The notes beneath the pieces were generated by a model. The model searched no databases. It had not been told where the DNA came from and saw only the letters and a list, made by a program, of their open reading frames with translations. Shown piece after piece: positions 1 to 7,092 of a stretch of DNA of 64,000 nt. The position numbers and the translations under genes are program-made. This stretch comes from SIG653 sp964509125 (lineage in GTDB: Bacteria; Bacillota; Clostridia; Oscillospirales; CAG-382): the NCBI GenBank assembly GCA_964509125.1, contig CAZDVZ010000004.1:8915-72914 (forward strand), in the 5' to 3' direction. How positions within the stretch are numbered: position 1 is the stretch's first letter; each line of letters begins with the position of its first letter.

Positions 1-435
1 AAGTTTTACAGGTACACCATTTAAATAGTAATTTCCGGAATCATAATCAAGCTGAGCAGAAACCGTTACGATTACAAAAAAATCTTTTTCATCCGATTCG
101 CTTTTCATTGAAAGGTCAGAATCTAATGATGTTTCAATCTCAGAATATGATTGATCTTTAGAAATTTCCTCTATCTCCACATTTGTAATTTTCCCAATAA
201 TCTTTTCTCCATCGGCGGATAAAACATCATCACCCTTTTGGAATTTTTCAATGTTATCAGCGGTGGCTTGATATTTAAAGGTATAAATAATATTATTGTC
301 CGCAGTACGATTTTCGGAAGTAAAAAAATTGAATCCTATATAAACAGCAATTCCAACAGCCATAACACATATTAAAAAATCAAGAATCGTAAATCTTCTT
401 CCTTTTTGTGACATTCTTTCATTTATTTTATTCAT
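1..435 (-). CDS. DUF4330-like membrane-anchored protein, 3' part beyond window
   Basis: An open frame of 145 codons begins at the ATG at 435, behind a good GGAGGT ribosome site, and runs off the left edge without a stop. The product starts with a basic tail rich in Lys/Arg, has one hydrophobic segment at about residues 17-38, and continues as an extracytoplasmic beta-rich region with acidic and Ser-rich stretches. The layout (short cytoplasmic tail, single TM, then the phrase LNGVPVKL near the edge) resembles DUF4330 proteins found in clostridial polysaccharide loci. It lies 25 bp downstream of the O-antigen-ligase-like gene and is probably co-transcribed with it, which suggests a role in surface polysaccharide assembly or export. 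The family name is a recollection from pattern; the function is unknown. Confidence 0.6.
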   Translation of the reverse strand, partial: MNKINERMSQKGRRFTILDFLICVMAVGIAVYIGFNFFTSENRTADNNIIYTFKYQATADNIEKFQKGDDVLSADGEKIIGKITNVEIEEISKDQSYSEIETSLDSDLSMKSESDEKDFFVIVTVSAQLDYDSGNYYLNGVPVKL

Positions 436-460
436 CTGTGTACCTCCTTCATCGTAATAT

Positions 461-2197
461 TTAATAAATCTTAGTTACAGATTTTATTAGTTTATCATTT
501 TCAACTATCCTTCTGTAAGCCGACGATAGCCCGCCTAATATCCAAAACAATGTAAAAACACGATAATCTCCCCAAGAAAAGCATCCAAACGAAGATATAA
601 TGTAAACCAAAATAACGGAAAACAAGGCAACAGAAATACTCTTTACTTCAATTTCGTTATTATATCTGTGCGAAAGTGACACATTTCTGAGGAAAATAAA
701 GCTCAAGACAAAAACCAACAGCATTATAAGCAAACCACCCCAAAAGGATAATTGGACCCACAAGTTTCCTGCATTTGCAATCCCTTCCGCTTCGTAGATA
801 AGCTCACTGTTGCTTGTTCCAAAAAGAAAATGATTTTTGTATTTTATCAATAAATCCGACGCTACATAAATTCCATTAACAGTATTTGAAAACGCGGAAA
901 AGAAATCATAGGCTACGAATATTAGTGCCAGAGAAAAAAACACTGCTGTAATCTTGTTTTGGGATAATACCAAAAAAATGGTAATCAAAGCAACAATGCA
1001 CGATAAAGCTGTAAGCTCCGCTCCGCAAAAACAAAGAGCAATAAAATTCAAAAAAACACCTATAATTACGATGCGCTTATTCTCTTCTTTTGATTTGAGC
1101 AAAAAGAAAGCAAAGATAAATGCACAAGCATACAAAACAGATAAAGCTGCCGTGTTAGTAAAAAAGGAGCTTTTTCTAATCTGGTCGGTGAAAAATAAAT
1201 CAAAAGAAATGGTTCTATACTCCCAAAAATACGACGCAATATTATATGCGGCATATAGGGAAGTGGAAACAAAAAGATTTTTTATACATTTTATTAAAAG
1301 ATCTTTTTTACGCATCATCCCCGAAAACAAAAAATACAATAAGATAAAAGGAATTATATCCATCCAACTAAAATTTTGTGCCGGTATAAATAAAAATGAT
1401 GCAAGAAACAACAAAACAGGGATATCATGCAATTTTAAGTATAAGTTTCTTTTGCCTCGAATCACCTTGACCAAATATGAAAAAAGCGCTATAGATGCCA
1501 AAAAAGTCATTAGTGATCGTGATGCAAAAGGCAAACACAAAGAAATTGACAACGCCGCTGTCTCCGGTCTACACATAAAAATAGCGGTAACAATTAGCAT
1601 AGAAACAAAAAAAACAATTTCCGATCTTGTAAAAGCTAAAGTGAAAAATCCTGAGAATATACCCACAATCAAAGCACCGCTGATATTTCCGTGGCTTTCT
1701 CTTTTTTTATAAGTTATAAGTTTTTCACAGTGCAAATATTTTACAAAAACAGAAGATAAAAAACCGCTTTCACACACAGAAGAAGCAATATTTTTTGATG
1801 AAAACAACATGGGAATCACAGCAAACAAAACTACTGCGGAATTTAACACAATATTCTCTGAAATTGTGTTTTTCATGAAGCTGACAAGCAACGTCATCAA
1901 AACAAAAGATGTAATACACCACCCATAGCACCTTAAAGACATTGTTAATAAAAATTCATAAAATAAAGATAATTTTCGAACTATAAAACTGTTATCTATA
2001 GTCTTAGTCAAAAACCCCTTTACAGGATCAAAAAAATATTTTTTGAAAGGTATATTACTAACTTTATTTAAAATAATTGAGTCTTTAACACTTACGCTAT
2101 TAGAAGATACAGCACTATAAAAAAACGATCTTTTTATCATTGAAGAAAAATGTCCGAAAATATTTCCAACAGATATTTTATTATGATGTTTTTTCAA
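461..2197 (-). CDS. O-antigen ligase/Wzy-like polytopic membrane protein
   Basis: This is a 578-residue protein with about a dozen hydrophobic segments from residue 85 to the C-terminus. A larger loop near residues 430-490 contains a GNLWVQLSFWGG stretch, the position and style of the loop in Wzy_C/O-antigen-ligase proteins. Such proteins polymerise or ligate glycan chains at the outer face of the membrane. The start is a TTG: AAGGAGGT lies 8 nt upstream, and the ATG overlapping that region is out of frame. It follows trmD by 22 bp in the slot where rplS normally sits, and the DUF4330-like gene follows. Sequence conservation in this family is poor, so the glycan substrate cannot be inferred. 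Confidence 0.6.
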   Translation of the reverse strand: MKKHHNKISVGNIFGHFSSMIKRSFFYSAVSSNSVSVKDSIILNKVSNIPFKKYFFDPVKGFLTKTIDNSFIVRKLSLFYEFLLTMSLRCYGWCITSFVLMTLLVSFMKNTISENIVLNSAVVLFAVIPMLFSSKNIASSVCESGFLSSVFVKYLHCEKLITYKKRESHGNISGALIVGIFSGFFTLAFTRSEIVFFVSMLIVTAIFMCRPETAALSISLCLPFASRSLMTFLASIALFSYLVKVIRGKRNLYLKLHDIPVLLFLASFLFIPAQNFSWMDIIPFILLYFLFSGMMRKKDLLIKCIKNLFVSTSLYAAYNIASYFWEYRTISFDLFFTDQIRKSSFFTNTAALSVLYACAFIFAFFLLKSKEENKRIVIIGVFLNFIALCFCGAELTALSCIVALITIFLVLSQNKITAVFFSLALIFVAYDFFSAFSNTVNGIYVASDLLIKYKNHFLFGTSNSELIYEAEGIANAGNLWVQLSFWGGLLIMLLVFVLSFIFLRNVSLSHRYNNEIEVKSISVALFSVILVYIISSFGCFSWGDYRVFTLFWILGGLSSAYRRIVENDKLIKSVTKIY

Positions 2198-2219
2198 TTT
2201 CCATACCTCCTTAAAAATT

Positions 2220-2903
2220 TCAATCTTTCATCAATAGATCCGGACGCTTTCTTTTTGTTCTTTCTAACGACTGTTCATAGCGCCATTTTTTTATATTTGC
2301 TTCATGACCGCTCAATAACACCTCAGGGACTTCTAAACCTTCAAAGACCCGCGGCCTCGTAAATTGCGGATACTCAAGCAGACCATTTTCCAAGCTTTCC
2401 TCAGAAGTACATTCGGGAGAGGGCAAAACGCCGGGAATTAAACGAGAAATACAATCTGATAAAATAAGAGCCGGCAATTCTCCGCCGGTTAAAACATAAT
2501 CCCCCACGGAAATTTCCTCATCGGAACAAAGAGTGATAGCGCGTTCATCAACGCCCTCATAATGTCCGCATATCAACACCAAATTATCGTATTTTAGTAA
2601 CTCTTTAGCTTTTTCTTGCGTAAAAACTTTGCCTTGCGGAGACATATATATCCTTCTGACCGAACCGTTCAATTTTGAAGTTACATCGCGGCAGCAGTCA
2701 ACTAATGGTTGGCACGTCATAACCATGCCAAAGCCACCGCCAAAAGGTGAATCATCTACTTTTCTATGTTTATTTTTTGAATAACTCCTAATATCGGTAC
2801 AATTAATTTCAACATAACCACCTTTTATACCACGGCCAATAATACTTTCTGAAAGATATGTTTCAACCATTTGGGGAAACAAAGTTAATATTTCAATACG
2901 CAT
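2220..2903 (-). CDS. trmD: tRNA (guanine37-N1)-methyltransferase TrmD
   Basis: TrmD methylates N1 of G37 next to the anticodon, using SAM, and so prevents +1 frameshifting. The 227-residue length is slightly short of the usual 240-250. The trefoil-knot SPOUT signatures are clear: GHYEGVDER at residues 113-121 and SVGDYVLTGGE at 132-142. The DSPFGGGFGM substrate loop at 51-60 is intact. The ribosome site before the ATG is weak (GTGAGC). The gene follows rimM but is separated from it by an unusual 326-bp gap, so it may be expressed partly independently of the ffh-rpsP-rimM transcript. A Wzy-like gene replaces the expected rplS downstream. Confidence 0.97.
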   Translation of the reverse strand: MRIEILTLFPQMVETYLSESIIGRGIKGGYVEINCTDIRSYSKNKHRKVDDSPFGGGFGMVMTCQPLVDCCRDVTSKLNGSVRRIYMSPQGKVFTQEKAKELLKYDNLVLICGHYEGVDERAITLCSDEEISVGDYVLTGGELPALILSDCISRLIPGVLPSPECTSEESLENGLLEYPQFTRPRVFEGLEVPEVLLSGHEANIKKWRYEQSLERTKRKRPDLLMKD

Positions 2904-3229
2904 AAAAGCTCACTCACTTTATAATGATGAAAAAGGGGCTGTAAAAAAACATATTTGTTTTTTTACAGCTTCTTCGTTCCTACTTATCAAAAAAGGATAG
3001 AAAAAGGTCGTGAATGGACAAATAGAACCCAAAGCTGCACTTAAGCACTACAAGAGGGACTATTTGTTCACAGCAAAAGAGAATAATTTTATGATGATTG
3101 AAAAAACTTTTCTCATCAAAACACAAAAAAGCAGATCTATATCGATTATAACGCTCTTACTATATTATTTATCCTCTATTTGCGTCCACGACTTTTTCCC
3201 CCTTTTTAATCATTTTAAGAAGTTAATCC
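2904..3229. other. Long rimM-trmD intergenic gap
   Basis: This 326-bp stretch contains no convincing gene. A 78-codon frame on the plus strand (3010-3246) overlaps the end of rimM and has no ribosome site or recognisable sequence. The minus strand has only very short frames. The one structured element is the strong hairpin at 2938-2969. The gap is unusual because the other genes of this operon are spaced by 2 to 50 bp. It may hold a processed leader or the remnant of a lost gene. Confidence 0.5.
2938..2969 (-). terminator. 13-bp perfect hairpin between rimM and trmD
   Basis: The arms 2938-2950 and 2957-2969 are perfect inverted repeats (GCTGT plus an A-run closed by C) around a 6-nt loop. 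On the minus strand the stem is followed by CCCC and five T residues. It could end the ylxM-rimM transcript or act as an attenuator just 34 nt before the trmD start codon. The C residues between stem and T-run make it weaker than a textbook terminator. Confidence 0.5.
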
Positions 3230-3736
3230 CTATTCGGGCACTTTAACATCTTTGCCTAAACCTTCAATAAGTTCAACCACGATTCTTTCAGGGGAAACTG
3301 ATTTCACAAATGTATCGTTATAAGGAATCGTATACTCGATTCCATCGCCTCTAACAACATAATAAAAATTTCTCGGACCTTCTTCAATCTCAGTGAGGAT
3401 TCCAATCTCATCGCCTTCAATGTTGAAAACAGTCGCAGAAATTAAATCGTCATTAAAGTAAACGCCCTTTGGAAGTTTTACATCATCGCGGTCAAAATAT
3501 ACTGTTCTGCCCGTTAAGACAGAAGCAGCATTTCTGTCTTCGTAGCCTTTGAATATAATCGTAGACACAGAAGACCGAAAAGCTAAAATCTCAAGAAACT
3601 TTTCTCCATTGGGATCAAGATAAAGCTTCTTTACTTTGCTTAGAAAGTCGGGACTGTCACACCAACAGTCAAACCTAAGCTCCCCTTTTATTCCTCTCGG
3701 AGAACAAAGTCTGCCTGCTTCAAGATATTTTTTCAT
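3230..3736 (-). CDS. rimM: Ribosome maturation factor RimM
   Basis: RimM binds S19 and helps mature the head of the 30S subunit. The 168-residue product has the expected two halves: an N-terminal beta-barrel opening with LEAGRLCSPRGIKGELRF, the family's conserved G-x3-S/P-x-G-hydrophobic-x-GE/K-L/V start, and a C-terminal PRC-barrel containing the typical LPKGVYFNDDLISATVF and IPYNDTFVKSV stretches. It lies 2 bp after khpA, which supports co-transcription and translational coupling. Its length matches the family. Confidence 0.96.
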   Translation of the reverse strand: MKKYLEAGRLCSPRGIKGELRFDCWCDSPDFLSKVKKLYLDPNGEKFLEILAFRSSVSTIIFKGYEDRNAASVLTGRTVYFDRDDVKLPKGVYFNDDLISATVFNIEGDEIGILTEIEEGPRNFYYVVRGDGIEYTIPYNDTFVKSVSPERIVVELIEGLGKDVKVPE

Positions 3737-3738
3737 AA

Positions 3739-3969
3739 CTACTGTACAATCTCAACAATCACACGCTTATTTTGCTTAATGGCAGCTGAGCGAATAAGTG
3801 TTCTAATGCATTTTGCAATTCTGCCATTGCGGCCAATGACACGTCCCATATCCTCTTTTGCAACAGTGAGTTCTAAAATGCAAACATCGCCGCTTACTTT
3901 TTCGGAAACGGAAACGCTGTCAGGGTCATTGACAATAGCCTTTGCTATGTCTGTGAGCATTTGTTTCAT
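3739..3969 (-). CDS. khpA: KH-domain RNA-binding protein KhpA
   Basis: This is a single small KH domain of 76 residues with the GxxG RNA-contact loop GRNG at residues 46-49, followed by an amphipathic helix ending RSAA. In Firmicutes this gene sits between rpsP and rimM, as here. Its product (YlqC/KhpA) pairs with the Jag/KhpB protein to bind RNA and influence cell division and elongation. The spacing is 28 bp after rpsP and 2 bp before rimM. No anomalies were seen. Confidence 0.95.
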   Translation of the reverse strand: MKQMLTDIAKAIVNDPDSVSVSEKVSGDVCILELTVAKEDMGRVIGRNGRIAKCIRTLIRSAAIKQNKRVIVEIVQ

Positions 3970-3997
3970 GGAAAAATAACCTTTCTAATTTTATAGG

Positions 3998-4240
3998 TTA
4001 GTCCAAAATACCGTTTTTCTTTAAAATGGAACGAACGGTATCTGTAGGTTGTGCCCCGTTGGAAAGCCATTTTTTGGCTTTTTCTGCATCGATTGTAATT
4101 TCAGCGGGTTCTCTCATAGGATTGTAAAATCCAATTTCCTCAATAAATCTTCCGTCTCTTGAGAAACGTGAATCCGCAACTACGATACGATATGCGGGAG
4201 CCTTCTTTGCGCCAATTCTTCTAAGTCTGATTTTTACCAT
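3998..4240 (-). CDS. rpsP: 30S ribosomal protein S16
   Basis: The 80-residue product begins MVKIRLRRIGAKKAPAYRI, the S16 signature, and includes RDGRFIEEIGFYNP, so identification is straightforward. S16 binds the 5' domain of 16S rRNA during early 30S assembly. The start codon follows a GGAGGAAAG ribosome site. It lies between ffh and khpA, as in other Clostridia. Confidence 0.98.
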   Translation of the reverse strand: MVKIRLRRIGAKKAPAYRIVVADSRFSRDGRFIEEIGFYNPMREPAEITIDAEKAKKWLSNGAQPTDTVRSILKKNGILD

Positions 4241-4287
4241 TTTTTCTTTCCTCCGAAAATAGTTTTTTTATATATTTTTTTTAATTT

Positions 4288-5607
4288 TTAAAAAGGCATC
4301 TTAAAGCGTTTTTTCGCTTTCTTAGAAGTGAACTGTTTCATAATTTGTCTCGTTTGATCAAACTGCTTTAAAAGTCTATTCACTTCCTCTACGCTTCTAC
4401 CGCTTCCTGCGGCAATACGTTTTTTTCTTGATGAGTTAATTATTTCCGGTCTTACTCTTTCTTTATAAGTCATAGACCTTATAATAGCTTCCATGTGTGC
4501 GACCGCTTTTTCATCGATCTTGGCATCTTTAAGCTGCCCTGCGTTTACTCCCGGAAGCATACCTAAAATAGATTCTAATGAACCCATTTTTTTAATTTGT
4601 TGAAATTGATCTAAAAAATCATCTAAAGTAAATGATGATTGTCTGATCTTTTGTTCAAGCTCCGCCGCCTTCTTTTCATCAATAGCTGCCTCAGCCTTCT
4701 CAATGAGGGAAAGGACGTCGCCCATTCCTAATATTCGAGACGCAACCCTGTCGGGATGAAAAGGCTCCAGATTTTCTAATTTTTCTCCGGTGCCCATAAA
4801 CTTAATGGGTTTTCCCGTTACATATCTAACAGAAAGCGCGGCACCGCCCCTCGTATCGCCATCGGTTTTGGTCAAAATTACACCCGTTATATCGAGGAGA
4901 TTGTTAAAACTTTCCGCAATATTTACCGCATCCTGACCGGTCATCGCATCGACAACCAAAAGGATCTCCGTAGGTTGAACTTGGTTTTTAATGTTGCTAA
5001 GCTCTTCCATCAACTGTTCGTCAATGTGAAGTCTTCCCGCCGTATCCAAAAAAACCATGTCGTATCCGTACTTAACAGCATAAGCAACAGCCTCTTTAGC
5101 TGTAATAACCGGATCCTGGGTGCCTCTGTCAAAAACAGGAACCTTTGCTTTTTCACCCATTATCTGAAGCTGTTTAATCGCTGCCGGACGATATATATCA
5201 CAAGCAACAAGCAAGGGATTTTTACCTTTATTTTTATACATCGCCGCAAGTTTTGCGCAATGAGTTGTCTTACCCGACCCCTGAAGCCCGCACATAAGTA
5301 TTACTGTGGGCGGCTTTGAACTTATTTCTAATTTTGAATTTTCGCTCCCCATCAATGCGATCATTTCTTCATTTACAATCTTAACAATCTGCTGCGCCGG
5401 AAGCAAGCTTTCCAAAACATCAGCGCCAACACAACGCTCGGAAACTTTTTTTATAAACTCTTTTACAACTTTAAAGTTAACATCAGCCTCAAGAAGCGCC
5501 AGTTTTATCTCGCGCATCCCAACTTTTACATCGCTCTCCGTAAGCTTTCCCTTGCCACGAAAGAACTTAAATGCATTGGAAAGTTTGTCACTAAGACTTT
5601 GGAACAT
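4288..5607 (-). CDS. ffh: Signal recognition particle protein Ffh (SRP54)
   Basis: Ffh is the GTPase and signal-peptide-binding subunit of SRP. It directs nascent membrane proteins to FtsY and SecYEG. The 439 residues contain the N-domain helical bundle, the G-domain P-loop GLQGSGKT (107-114), the DTAGR and TKTDG GTPase motifs, and a methionine-containing M domain from about residue 320 with the conserved RIAAGSGRSVEEVN segment that binds SRP RNA. The AAAGGAGG ribosome site directly abuts a small hairpin (5620-5639). It follows ylxM, its usual partner. Confidence 0.98.
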   Translation of the reverse strand: MFQSLSDKLSNAFKFFRGKGKLTESDVKVGMREIKLALLEADVNFKVVKEFIKKVSERCVGADVLESLLPAQQIVKIVNEEMIALMGSENSKLEISSKPPTVILMCGLQGSGKTTHCAKLAAMYKNKGKNPLLVACDIYRPAAIKQLQIMGEKAKVPVFDRGTQDPVITAKEAVAYAVKYGYDMVFLDTAGRLHIDEQLMEELSNIKNQVQPTEILLVVDAMTGQDAVNIAESFNNLLDITGVILTKTDGDTRGGAALSVRYVTGKPIKFMGTGEKLENLEPFHPDRVASRILGMGDVLSLIEKAEAAIDEKKAAELEQKIRQSSFTLDDFLDQFQQIKKMGSLESILGMLPGVNAGQLKDAKIDEKAVAHMEAIIRSMTYKERVRPEIINSSRKKRIAAGSGRSVEEVNRLLKQFDQTRQIMKQFTSKKAKKRFKMPF

Positions 5608-5619
5608 GTTTTCGCCTCC

Positions 5620-5639
5620 TTTGTTGTATAGACAACAAA
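5620..5639 (-). promoter_or_regulatory. Small hairpin abutting the ffh ribosome binding site
   Basis: An 8-bp perfect inverted repeat (arms 5620-5627 and 5632-5639, 4-nt loop) lies between the ylxM stop and the ffh start. On the mRNA the 3' arm ends in the AAA that begins the AAAGGAGG ribosome site. It could modulate ffh translation or simply be an intercistronic stem. No U-run follows, so it is not a terminator. Confidence 0.35.
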
Positions 5640-5649
5640 CATAACTGTT

Positions 5650-6036
5650 TTATTGCTGATTATTTTGATCTATATAATCCATATGTTCTCTACCAAAATC
5701 GGAGAGTGCATTTTGTGCTGTTTTAACAGCATCATCGGAATTGCCGTTATTTTGCAAGACGGCAACCTTTAAAAGTGCGTTTCTTAAGCCTTCACACGTT
5801 TCGGTTAACTCATGACAATGGAGTTTATTTTCCAAATCAAAAAGACGCTCTTCGCCTCTCTTTAATATTTCATAAACTCCTTGACGAGTTATTCCCAAAT
5901 TTTCACTTATTTCGGATAACGACATATCCTTGTTATAATACATATCAAGTGCATCGAATTGCTTTTTAGAAAGTACGCTCTCATAATAATCCAAAAGCAA
6001 CCCAACTTGAACGAATCTATTACCTGAAAATCTCAT
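5650..6036 (-). CDS. ylxM: YlxM family HTH protein (UPF0122)
   Basis: YlxM is a sigma-factor-like helix-turn-helix protein encoded just upstream of ffh in Gram-positives and reported to associate with SRP. The conserved run from LLLDYYESVLSKKQ through LSEISENLGITRQGVYEILKRGEERL is clear. The C-terminus is longer than the usual ~110-residue form. I start at the ATG at 6036, giving 128 residues; a TTG 18 nt further upstream would add six residues, but neither start has a strong ribosome site. A consensus promoter lies about 65 bp upstream. Confidence 0.9.
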   Translation of the reverse strand: MRFSGNRFVQVGLLLDYYESVLSKKQFDALDMYYNKDMSLSEISENLGITRQGVYEILKRGEERLFDLENKLHCHELTETCEGLRNALLKVAVLQNNGNSDDAVKTAQNALSDFGREHMDYIDQNNQQ

Positions 6037-6101
6037 ATAACTACCAAAAAACAATATTTTTAAAAAATAATTGGTGTAAACAAAAAAACTTTACAGTCCG
6101 A

Positions 6102-6130
6102 ATTATACCTCATTTAATTTCATTTGTCAA
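6102..6130 (-). promoter_or_regulatory. Consensus promoter for the ylxM-ffh operon
   Basis: On the minus strand, TTGACA (6125-6130) and TATAAT (6102-6107) are both perfect and are spaced by exactly 17 bp. This should be a very strong housekeeping-sigma promoter driving ylxM, ffh, rpsP, khpA and rimM. Confidence 0.9.
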
Positions 6131-6155
6131 GTGTTTTTTTAATTTTTTTCACTCG

Positions 6156-6184
6156 TTGACAATTAAAATATATTATAGTATAAT
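6156..6184 (+). promoter_or_regulatory. Consensus promoter for the radical SAM gene
   Basis: On the plus strand, TTGACA (6156-6161) and TATAAT (6179-6184) are perfect with a 17-bp spacer. The transcription start would fall about 25 nt before the ATG at 6216. It stands back to back with the ylxM promoter, 25 bp apart. Confidence 0.9.
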
Positions 6185-6215
6185 TCTCTAAAACATCAAT
6201 GAAAGGTATCTTCGT

Positions 6216-7091
6216 ATGGAATGTTATATTTGTCCTCGAAAATGCGGAGCAGACAGAAACAATGAATCGGGGTTTTGCGGTTGTGATAACGATATCAAAA
6301 TATGTCGTGCTTCTCCACACCACTGGGAAGAACCGTGTCTTTCCGGCAAAGCAGGTTCGGGAACCGTTTTCTTTTCAGGATGCCAGCTTCATTGTATCTA
6401 TTGCCAAAATCACAAAATTTCACACGGGGACATTGGTAAAACGGTATCTCAATCAGAATTATATGATGTTTTCTTTAAATTAAAAAACATGGGTGTGCAC
6501 AATATCAACTTAGTGACACCGGATATGTACATACCGCAAATAATTCCTGTTATAAAAAAAGCAAAAAAAGATGGGATTGAAATCCCGTTTATAATGAACT
6601 GTTCCGGCTATGAAACAGAAGAAATGATAAACTCGCTTAAAGACATTATCGATATATATCTTCCGGATTTTAAATATATGTCTCCCCTACTTTCTCAAAA
6701 ATATTCTTACGCAAAAGATTACTCAGAAATCGCAAAAAAAGCAATAGAATCCATGGTGAAACAACAAGATAAATGTATTTTTGACTCTTATGGGATGATG
6801 CAAAAAGGGGTCATTGTTCGTCACATGATGTTGCCCGGAAAGTTGCACGACTCGAAAAAGATCCTATCATATCTGTATGAAACATACGGAGACAATATAT
6901 ACATCAGCATAATGAGCCAATATACTCCGGTAGGCAAAAGCAAATACGAAGAATTAAACAAAAAAATCACAGGGGAAGAATATAACTCTCTTGTTGAATT
7001 TGCTATTTCGTTAGGTATAAAAAACTCATACATACAAGAAGGAGAAGCGGCAAATGAAAGCTTTATTCCCAACTTCTCCTGCGAATTTTAA
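6216..7091 (+). CDS. Radical SAM protein, PflA/PflX-like (COG1313 type)
   Basis: The 291-residue protein carries the radical SAM cluster motif CxxxCxxC (C56, C60, C63). It has an additional Cys-rich N-terminus (C3, C6, C10, C21, C23) of the kind seen in PflX/COG1313 proteins, which resemble pyruvate-formate-lyase activating enzymes. The phrase SGCQLHCIYCQNH is typical. AAAGG lies upstream of the ATG. It is a single-gene unit: convergent with cimA, whose stop is 2 bp away, and driven by its own strong promoter. The substrate is unknown; a glycyl-radical-activase-like or cofactor role is only a guess, because no glycyl radical enzyme is encoded nearby. Confidence 0.85.
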   Translation: MECYICPRKCGADRNNESGFCGCDNDIKICRASPHHWEEPCLSGKAGSGTVFFSGCQLHCIYCQNHKISHGDIGKTVSQSELYDVFFKLKNMGVHNINLVTPDMYIPQIIPVIKKAKKDGIEIPFIMNCSGYETEEMINSLKDIIDIYLPDFKYMSPLLSQKYSYAKDYSEIAKKAIESMVKQQDKCIFDSYGMMQKGVIVRHMMLPGKLHDSKKILSYLYETYGDNIYISIMSQYTPVGKSKYEELNKKITGEEYNSLVEFAISLGIKNSYIQEGEAANESFIPNFSCEF

Positions 7092-7092
7092 T

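Noticed and set aside
954..1712. 252-codon plus-strand frame inside the Wzy-like gene
   Set aside because: It is antisense to the long, well-supported minus-strand gene, and its translation is a Lys-rich artefact of an A-rich strand.
2918..2945. TTTACA (2940-2945) and TATAAA (2918-2923) 16 bp apart on the minus strand upstream of trmD
   Set aside because: Transcription would start within about 8 nt of the trmD ATG, too short for a useful leader, and the -35 lies in the hairpin stem. It is not counted as a promoter.
3010..3246. 78-codon plus-strand frame in the rimM-trmD gap
   Set aside because: It overlaps the end of rimM on the other strand, lacks a ribosome site and reads as a low-quality hydrophobic sequence without a recognisable motif.
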